DNA of 18,957 nt from Moraxella lacunata (GTDB lineage Bacteria > Pseudomonadota > Gammaproteobacteria > Pseudomonadales > Moraxellaceae): assembly GCF_002027545.1 (NCBI RefSeq), contig NZ_MXAN01000039.1, positions 1-18,957 on the forward strand, read 5' to 3'. Below, piece by piece: positions 13,681-18,957 of the stretch. Position 1 is the stretch's first letter. Every line of letters begins with the position of its first letter. The notes under the pieces were generated by a model. That model saw only the letters and a program-made list of their open reading frames with translations. It was not told the DNA's origin and did no database searches. Position numbers and translations under genes: made by a program.

Positions 13681-14307
13681 ATGCCAAATGACCACCAAAA
13701 TCCCTATCTTACGCTAACACCATCTGGTGTCATGCATGCTTTTGCTTATGCCACACCCAATGACAAGCACAAAGCTCTACAAACGCTCGTCTCGCAGACT
13801 CATGTCATGTCTACCAAAGAGTGGTTAAATAAGTATTCACATGAATGGCTAGATGAGTTTGATGAAAAAGGTTGGATACAACACCTATCACAGAACTTAC
13901 CTGCTCCTAATATGCCATTGGATAAATTCTTACCTTATGTCGTGGCAAGTCTGTCAGGTACTCGCAAAGCTGTCATTGGCTCTAATGAAGGTTTTTGTTT
14001 GGCTCGCATTGGTTACACAACCGATGAAGCGGATAGGCTGGCGGTGGCAGGGGCGGACTTTTTTGACTTTTTTGTACGTCAGCATGAACGTGGACTTGCC
14101 ATCGCTGGACAGGCTGTTTCACTCTTTGGTGATGTTGAACTGCTCATGCCAACCACAAGTTTTATGTTTTTGTGGATTGATAATACAGGCTATGTACTCA
14201 TATTAGACGGTGAACCTTTAACCAACAATCGTGCCTTGGTAGAGCTTGTTTGGGCAATTAAGACATCGGGATTACGGTTTAATAAAAGCGATGATGATTT
14301 GACATAA
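13681..14307 (+). CDS. probable second roadblock-like protein closing the cluster
   Basis: 208 residues. The N-terminal third (about 1-75) is helical and may be a small winged-helix-like or dimerisation part; no family recognised. From about 82 the pattern is roadblock-like: LPYVVASLSGTRKAVIGSNEGFCLARIG, the helix DEADRLAVAGADFFDFFVRQ, then paired strands VELLMPTTSFMFLWIDNTGYVLILDGEP and a closing helix ALVELVWAIKTSG. That reading is by eye and weaker than for the first gene. It starts 22 bases after the GTPase stop, with only a poor Shine-Dalgarno, so translation probably depends on the GTPase message. It ends 30 bases from the convergent ABC gene; no clear terminator lies between them. Confidence 0.75.
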   Translation: MPNDHQNPYLTLTPSGVMHAFAYATPNDKHKALQTLVSQTHVMSTKEWLNKYSHEWLDEFDEKGWIQHLSQNLPAPNMPLDKFLPYVVASLSGTRKAVIGSNEGFCLARIGYTTDEADRLAVAGADFFDFFVRQHERGLAIAGQAVSLFGDVELLMPTTSFMFLWIDNTGYVLILDGEPLTNNRALVELVWAIKTSGLRFNKSDDDLT

Positions 14308-14337
14308 ACCAAGTAAAATATAAACCGCCAACCCATT

Positions 14338-16104
14338 TTAACCCCACCCAAGCACCACCCTTTTATCATGAAACGCCAAAAGCGTACTTCTATGCCCCAC
14401 ACTCACGATAATCGCTTGGGGTAGCTCGTCCCTTAGCGTGGTATAAAGGGCGGTCTCGGTCGGCTCATCTAGGGCGGACGTGGTTTCATCAAGAAATACC
14501 ACAGACGGCCTAACGAGCAACGCACGCAAAAACGCCACTCGTTGTAACTCCCCTGGGGATAGATTAACCTGCCAATCGCTGTCCACATCTAGAGCGTGAA
14601 TGTGCTTGCCCAGATGACAACGTGCCATGACCGCCTTTATCTTGTCATCGTTTGCCTGTATGTCAGGATAGCAAATGGCATCTCGTAACGTGCCTTGGGG
14701 CATATAGGGGCGTTGGGGCAAAAACAGCGTTTTGGCGGTAGGCATGACCGCTTGCCCTGTCGTACCAAAAGGATAAATCCCTGCCATCGCCTTTAACAGC
14801 GTGGTTTTGCCTGTGCCTGACGTGCCTTGTATCAGTAGAGCTTGCCCTGCGTGTAGCGTGATATTTATGCCATCAATCAACACCTTATCATCAAATGTTT
14901 TTATGCCAAAGTCTTTTAATATCAATACGTTATCATCATGTTTTACCGTTGATTTGTCAAGTGGCGTATTATCCAGCACATCAAGGCGAGTCAAAAAGCC
15001 ATACAGACGGTTCAGCCGTGCTTGATACAACGTAAAGCTCTCATAAAACAGCCGAAAAAACGACAACGCTCGCATGAGACGGTTAAACGACTGCACCGTT
15101 TGGTGCATATCGCCCAATTTTATCTCGCCTGCAAAAAAACGTGGGGCTTGGAGCATGAGTGGCAATAGCTGAGCCACTTGGGTTACGCCTGTATTAAAGC
15201 CGTCCAATCCCAAAAGCCTACGAATTATCGCCCATCGGTTGTCAATAATCGCCCCAAATCGCCCTGCCAAATGGCGTTTTTCTTGGTGTTCGCCATCATA
15301 AAAGGCAATGCTCTCGGCATTGTCCGCCACTCGTATCAGCGAATAACGATAATCGCCATGCAAACGTTCTTTATCAAAATTAAGCCTGATGAGCGGTCGC
15401 CCAATCCACACCGACAAGGCAGTCGCCACGATGATAAAACCATAAATAAAAAATACCACACCCTTTGGCACACTCACGCCAAACACGCTCAAAATCCCCG
15501 ACAGCCCCCACAATATAATCGTAAACTCAATGATAGACATCACCGCATTGATAACCCCACGCACCATCTCCACCGTGATTGTGATAAACTCCTTAGCGTC
15601 CTGCTCGATACGCTGGTCGATGTTATCAGGGGTACGCAGGTCGTGGGTGTGTTTTAGGCGGTAGTAGTTTTTGTGCGACAAATAGCGGTCAAGTAGTACG
15701 GCATTAAACCGCTCCCACCATTTAATCTCAAAGGCTTCGCCCACAAACCTATCCACCACGTCTTGTGCCACTTTAAACATCATCAAACTGGCATTTAGCA
15801 GAGCAAAAAACCAAAACGCCTGTGCGTCCATGTCTTGTAATGAGCTGTACAATTTATTATAAAACTGCGTATTTAGCACGCTGATTTTAACTTCCAAAAG
15901 CACAAAGAAAATCAAAAGCCCAATCATCACAAGGGCTTTTGCGGTGTTGGCACGGCTTAGGCAAGGCTTGGCAATGTGCCAAAATTTTTTGCCAAAGGGG
16001 GTAAATTTTAACGCCCACACCGCCACCGACAGCACCACCGCCACCCAAAAAAATGCCTTAAATAACCAAAATACCGCCGTGATAAGCTCGTATTGCCAAT
16101 CCAT
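14338..16104 (-). CDS. YddA-type ABC exporter, fused membrane and ATPase domains
   Basis: 588 residues in the SbmA/BacA-YddA (ABC_membrane_2) group. Membrane segments occur near 10-32, 56-72, 96-112, 185-207 and 214-236. LNTQFYNKLYSSLQ (77-90) and NAESIAFYDGE (262-272) are typical of this group. The ATPase domain has Walker A GTSGTGKT (427-434), Q-loop Gln464, signature LSPGELQ (515-521), Walker B VVFLDE (535-540) and His571, all intact. It should be an inner-membrane half-transporter working as a dimer. The substrate is unknown. Position directly behind a Fur-regulated siderophore receptor suggests export or periplasm-to-cytosol handling of a siderophore or ferric complex. A strong terminator in the 66-base gap separates the two, so transcription may be partial read-through. 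AAGG lies 6 bases before the ATG. Confidence 0.9.
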   Translation of the reverse strand: MDWQYELITAVFWLFKAFFWVAVVLSVAVWALKFTPFGKKFWHIAKPCLSRANTAKALVMIGLLIFFVLLEVKISVLNTQFYNKLYSSLQDMDAQAFWFFALLNASLMMFKVAQDVVDRFVGEAFEIKWWERFNAVLLDRYLSHKNYYRLKHTHDLRTPDNIDQRIEQDAKEFITITVEMVRGVINAVMSIIEFTIILWGLSGILSVFGVSVPKGVVFFIYGFIIVATALSVWIGRPLIRLNFDKERLHGDYRYSLIRVADNAESIAFYDGEHQEKRHLAGRFGAIIDNRWAIIRRLLGLDGFNTGVTQVAQLLPLMLQAPRFFAGEIKLGDMHQTVQSFNRLMRALSFFRLFYESFTLYQARLNRLYGFLTRLDVLDNTPLDKSTVKHDDNVLILKDFGIKTFDDKVLIDGINITLHAGQALLIQGTSGTGKTTLLKAMAGIYPFGTTGQAVMPTAKTLFLPQRPYMPQGTLRDAICYPDIQANDDKIKAVMARCHLGKHIHALDVDSDWQVNLSPGELQRVAFLRALLVRPSVVFLDETTSALDEPTETALYTTLRDELPQAIIVSVGHRSTLLAFHDKRVVLGWG

Positions 16105-16125
16105 AACTTGCCTTATTTTTAAAAA

Positions 16126-16154
16126 TAAAAACCCTTTTTCAAAGCGAAAAAGGG
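16126..16154 (-). terminator. terminator between receptor and ABC exporter
   Basis: On the minus strand CCCTTTTTC, loop GCTTT, GAAAAAGGG, then TTTTTA: a 9-bp perfect stem 16 bases after the receptor stop. Confidence 0.8.
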
Positions 16155-16170
16155 CAAAGGGTGCGTGTTA

Positions 16171-18336
16171 TCAATATTTAAAAGTCAAAGTCGCACGAAT
16201 GTTGCGTGGCTCGCCATAAGAGACAAGCTGGGAGTTGGGCGTTGTGCCGATAAGATAGTCTTTGTCCGTCAAGTTTTTGACCGCCAAACCCACACCCCAA
16301 TTTTTGGCTTCATAGCCTGCCTTAGCGTCAAGCACGGTATAGGCTGGCAAATCAATAAAATGCGTGGTTTCTACCCCACGGTTATTGACCGCTGTCCGCC
16401 ACGCTCGTCTGTCGCCTTGATAACGCAAGCCACCACCGACATACCAGCCCAAACGGTCAGGGCTAAAATGATATTGCGTGGACACGGACGCAGAGTGTTC
16501 TGGGATTTGGCTGATACGCTGACCGACATTGGACGCACGGCTGTTTTCCACGATTTTGGCGGTTGGGATATAGCTGTACGAACCCGAGATATTCCATTGG
16601 TTATTCATCACAAACGCACTTTCAAACTCAAAACCTTTGGTGCGTTGCTTACCCACAAGCTCGCTATATCCTGTGCCAACCCCACTATCGTCATAAATCG
16701 TTTCGGCAACATTTTTGCGAGTGATGTCATAGGCGGACACATAGCCTTGCAAGCGTTTGTCAAAGCCTTGAAATTTTACGCCAATTTCGGCATTTTGACC
16801 TTTTTCGGGGTCTAGCACTTCGCCATTTTGTCCTGTGCTGGTGTTTTGTTGAAAGGACGTACCAAAGCTGACATAAGGGGCGAATTTGCCTTGATAATCA
16901 TACATGGCGGACACACTGCCTGTAAATTCGCCGTCTGTGCGTTTGGCATTGGCTCCTGTCAGCACGTTATCCACGTCCGTTTTTGCCCAGTCGTGGCGGA
17001 CGCTCGCCCCAAAAATCCAGTCATCATAACGCATACTGTCCTTGGCGTACAGCCCTGCGTATTGAGTAGTGGTAATATTTTGGCTAGGCGTACCTTCTGT
17101 AATGCTTGATACGTCATAGCTTGGATTGTTGATGTCAAAATTGGGATAAGCTCGGTCATTACGGCGATAATAGTCGCTTTTTTCACGCAATAGGTCAAGC
17201 CCTACTGTTACATCATGCTCAACGTTACCTGTATTAAAATAAGTCTCAAAGCGGTTGTCGCTGGTGAGCATGGTGTCTTTTTTGATTTGATTGTTAATTT
17301 GGCGACCGATATTGCCCGTGCTATAAAAATTGTTATGAGCGGTTGAAAGTACAGGCTTGCCGTCTGTGTCGGTTTTGTTAATGGCAAAAATGGACTTAAA
17401 GGTGAGCTTGTCATTGATATGATGAGCCAAATCATAGCCCAAACGCAAGGTTTTTTGTTCATAACCATAATCAGGCAAGCCAAAAAACGTACTGGACGAA
17501 TACTGCTCGTGGGCATTGCGTACGGTTTGCTCGCCTGTGGTAAGGTCTATGGTGTTGTTGTGTGGCAAGCCTTGCTGACGGAGATATTCACGCCATTGAT
17601 AACTGCCCAAAAGGGTCAAATCGGTGTCATTACCCAAATCAAACATATAGCTTGGAGCGATGTAGTTATCTTTGAAAAAGACGTGGTCGGTTGCATCATC
17701 ACGGTCAGAAAACCGTCCATTTAGGCGAAATGCCCCTTTTTTGCTGTCGTTTGGGGCATAGTTTAGGTCATAGGCAAGCTCTTTGTTATTAAAACTGCCA
17801 ACCGTGATTTTGCCTTTGGCAAAGGTCTCGCTGTCAGGGCGTTTTGAGGTGATATTGACAATCCCGCTTGGCAATGCCATGCCGTAGCCTGTAGTGGTCG
17901 TGCCTTTGACCACTTCAATGCTGTCCGCTCCTGCCACGTCCCACGCTCGCAGGTTTTTAGACGACATTTGCACACGCATACCGTCCACATACATTTGATT
18001 GGATGATACTTGCCCACGAATGATAAAGTCATCCCACCCGCGCCGACCCTGCACGCCTGATGACACGCCTGCCACATTTTCCAAAAGCTCGGCAACGGTG
18101 CTGGCTTGTTTTTGCTCTACCTGCTGTGGGGTTAGCACGCTCACTGATTGGGCGGTCTCATACAGGGGACTGTCGTCTTTTAGGGAATTGGGCGTGATGG
18201 CGACGTATTTGCCAGCGTCTTTGGAGATGGTGATGGTCTCATGCCCCAGCATGACGGTCGGCTCACCATCATCTGCCTGAGCATTGGTCGCGACAAACAT
18301 GGCAATACTTAATAAAGACAAGGGAAATTTACACAT
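16171..18336 (-). CDS. TonB-dependent siderophore receptor
   Basis: 721-residue outer-membrane receptor. Signal peptide MCKFPLSLLSIAMFVATNAQA is cleaved before DDG. A possible TonB box (HETITISK) follows. The plug domain shows QSVSVLTPQQVEQKQASTV, then NVAGVSSGVQG, DFIIRGQ, VDGMRVQ and DSIEVVKGTTTTGYG with PSGIVNITSKRP. The barrel runs to the end, with the TonB-dependent C-terminal signature DKDYLIGTTP...GEPRNIRATLTFKY; the last residue is Tyr rather than Phe, still aromatic. The PSGIVNITSKRP form of the plug end is typical of ferric-siderophore receptors. No N-terminal signalling extension is seen, so it is not of the FpvA/FecA transducing kind. A Fur-like site near the promoter predicts iron repression. 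The ligand cannot be named from sequence. Confidence 0.94.
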   Translation of the reverse strand: MCKFPLSLLSIAMFVATNAQADDGEPTVMLGHETITISKDAGKYVAITPNSLKDDSPLYETAQSVSVLTPQQVEQKQASTVAELLENVAGVSSGVQGRRGWDDFIIRGQVSSNQMYVDGMRVQMSSKNLRAWDVAGADSIEVVKGTTTTGYGMALPSGIVNITSKRPDSETFAKGKITVGSFNNKELAYDLNYAPNDSKKGAFRLNGRFSDRDDATDHVFFKDNYIAPSYMFDLGNDTDLTLLGSYQWREYLRQQGLPHNNTIDLTTGEQTVRNAHEQYSSSTFFGLPDYGYEQKTLRLGYDLAHHINDKLTFKSIFAINKTDTDGKPVLSTAHNNFYSTGNIGRQINNQIKKDTMLTSDNRFETYFNTGNVEHDVTVGLDLLREKSDYYRRNDRAYPNFDINNPSYDVSSITEGTPSQNITTTQYAGLYAKDSMRYDDWIFGASVRHDWAKTDVDNVLTGANAKRTDGEFTGSVSAMYDYQGKFAPYVSFGTSFQQNTSTGQNGEVLDPEKGQNAEIGVKFQGFDKRLQGYVSAYDITRKNVAETIYDDSGVGTGYSELVGKQRTKGFEFESAFVMNNQWNISGSYSYIPTAKIVENSRASNVGQRISQIPEHSASVSTQYHFSPDRLGWYVGGGLRYQGDRRAWRTAVNNRGVETTHFIDLPAYTVLDAKAGYEAKNWGVGLAVKNLTDKDYLIGTTPNSQLVSYGEPRNIRATLTFKY

Positions 18337-18359
18337 GATACAAAATACCTAATAAAAAT

Positions 18360-18378
18360 GATAATGAGTTGTATTATG
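18360..18378. promoter_or_regulatory. Fur-box-like site upstream of the receptor
   Basis: GATAATGAGTTGTATTATG matches the 19-bp GATAATGATAATCATTATC consensus at about 13 positions, with both outer hexamers nearly perfect. It lies just downstream of the receptor's -10 box, where repressor binding would block transcription. Confidence 0.55.
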
Positions 18379-18379
18379 T

Positions 18380-18385
18380 ATTATA
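18380..18385 (-). promoter_or_regulatory. -10 box of the siderophore receptor promoter
   Basis: TATAAT on the minus strand, 43 bases before the receptor ATG. The -35 at the expected distance is weak, so activity may be low or aided. Confidence 0.45.
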
Positions 18386-18440
18386 CTTGTAAATGAGTGT
18401 GTAATACTATTGCAAATATGATTTATTTTTTAAATTTATT

Positions 18441-18463
18441 AGTTTTATTTTTTAAATAAAACT
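18441..18463. repeat. AT-rich perfect inverted repeat
   Basis: AGTTTTATTT, three T, AAATAAAACT: 10-bp arms. Lies in the 408-base gap between divergent genes. It could be a regulator site upstream of the receptor promoter or a simple AT-rich palindrome. The rest of 18464-18587 shows no gene or clear signal, only poly-T/A tracts. Confidence 0.5.
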
Positions 18464-18587
18464 ATCTCATGCTTTATTCTCAGTGTTTTTAAAATACCCA
18501 TAACAACCCCATCAAACCCATCGTAAAATTAGACCCGCACCTAATCATTTTTTTTTAAAAATTTTTATATTTTCATTCTCATAACTA

Positions 18588-18616
18588 TTGTCATCGCTCT
18601 GTAACTACTCTATAAT
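18588..18616 (+). promoter_or_regulatory. promoter of the TrpX-like gene, with repeat inserted at its -10
   Basis: TTGTCA 18588-18593, 17-base spacer, TATAAT 18611-18616. The last three bases of the -10 (AAT) are the left target duplication of repeat copy 4, so transcription should start inside the repeat. Confidence 0.75.
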
Positions 18617-18707
18617 AGACTTCTTTCCAAACCCTGATTTTTATGGATTTTTAAAAACTTCAACCCCAATACTTATAAGGGTTTACTTTTAGTTTGGAAA
18701 GAGATTT
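18617..18707 (+). mobile_element. 91-bp MITE-like element, copy 4
   Basis: Same ends and length, one substitution relative to copies 1 and 2. Flanked by AAT at 18614-18616 and AAT at 18708-18710. Lies between the -10 box and the start codon of the next gene and would form most of its leader. Confidence 0.9.
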
Positions 18708-18744
18708 AATAAAAGTCATCATATTGTTACACAAGGAATCTGTC

Positions 18745-18957
18745 ATGGCGACCATCAGTGCCAAATTTCCCAAACTTATCGGCATGAGCACGCTTTGCTC
18801 GCTACTGTTTGCCTGTGGTGGCGATAAACCTGCCAGCCAAAGCGAGACCGCCCAAGCCCCGACGACTGCCGAGAGCAAATCGATTGCCATTACCGCCATC
18901 GTCGAACACCCTGCACTTGACGCTGTTCGTCAAGGCACGCTTGAAGCCCTAGCCAGC
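18745..18957 (+). CDS. ABC transporter substrate-binding lipoprotein, ABC_sub_bind/TrpX-like (3' end outside window)
   Basis: 71 codons are visible and the frame is open at the right edge. The signal sequence leads to a lipobox LFAC (Cys24) followed by GGDK and a Ser/Thr/Gln/Ala-rich linker, as in lipid-anchored binding proteins. The mature domain begins with SIAITAIVEHPALDAVRQGT, the characteristic N-terminal strand and helix of the ABC_sub_bind family (COG2984, which includes the putative tryptophan binder TrpX). A permease and an ATPase gene would be expected downstream. AAGGA lies about 9 bases before the ATG at 18745; a second ATG at codon 14 would leave a very short signal peptide. Its promoter has received a repeat insertion directly after the -10 box. 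Confidence 0.8.
   Translation, partial: MATISAKFPKLIGMSTLCSLLFACGGDKPASQSETAQAPTTAESKSIAITAIVEHPALDAVRQGTLEALAS

Noticed and set aside
15178..16815. Plus-strand open frames of 159 and 216 codons (15178-15657 and 16165-16815)
   Set aside because: They are antisense to well-supported ABC exporter and receptor genes and show no protein-like features.
18660..18899. 79-codon minus-strand frame
   Set aside because: It is antisense to the TrpX-like lipoprotein start and ends inside repeat copy 4 with the same residues the element encodes by chance in the NTPase fragment.
1..18957. CRISPR array, prophage or integrase
   Set aside because: The repeats are 91 bp, dispersed and flanked by target duplications; no spacer periodicity, integrase or phage structural gene was seen.

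Overview
The window looks like a chromosomal segment of a Moraxella-type gammaproteobacterium (Moraxellaceae). This is inferred from AT-rich DNA with poly-A/T intergenic regions, the protein types, a PurM/PurN pair, and a conserved roadblock–PAS–PhnD-like–GTPase cluster. No rRNA or other decisive marker is present, so genus is an inference.

Layout. 1-1510: a markedly AT-rich accessory gene for a KAP-like P-loop NTPase, entering from the left edge and split by a 91-bp mobile repeat. 1578-4461 (minus strand): purM, a small lipoprotein, a VapBC-type toxin-antitoxin pair and purN. The toxin gene is broken by a second copy of the repeat, and the pair plus lipoprotein sit between the two purine genes. 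4613-4689: a tRNA with a CAU anticodon and its own promoter and terminator. 4831-5334 (minus): a small exported protein. 5643-8216 (minus): the disaggregase clpB. 8437-8991 (plus): an AhpD-like CxxC protein. 9348-14307 (plus): a seven-gene cluster with a roadblock protein, an Aer-like PAS protein, a cytoplasmic PhnD-like binding protein, two unrecognised proteins, a small Ras/Arf-like GTPase and a second probable roadblock protein. 14338-18336 (minus): a Fur-type-regulated TonB-dependent siderophore receptor followed by a YddA-type ABC exporter. 18745 to the end (plus): the start of a lipoprotein of the ABC_sub_bind (TrpX-like) family.

Two themes stand out. First, four copies of one 91-bp MITE-like element, near-identical and all exactly the same length, carry imperfect terminal inverted repeats and are each flanked by a 3-bp duplication, ATT or AAT. 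Removing the element with one duplication restores the reading frame of both the NTPase gene and vapC. A third copy lies in an intergenic region, and the fourth sits immediately after the -10 box of the TrpX-like gene. A possible fifth end is at base 1. Second, the roadblock/GTPase cluster looks like a self-contained signalling module of MglA/MglB type. It has a likely FAD-binding redox sensor (PAS with an RHPDMP motif) and a ligand-binding domain that has lost its export signal. This is the best candidate here for an under-described system.
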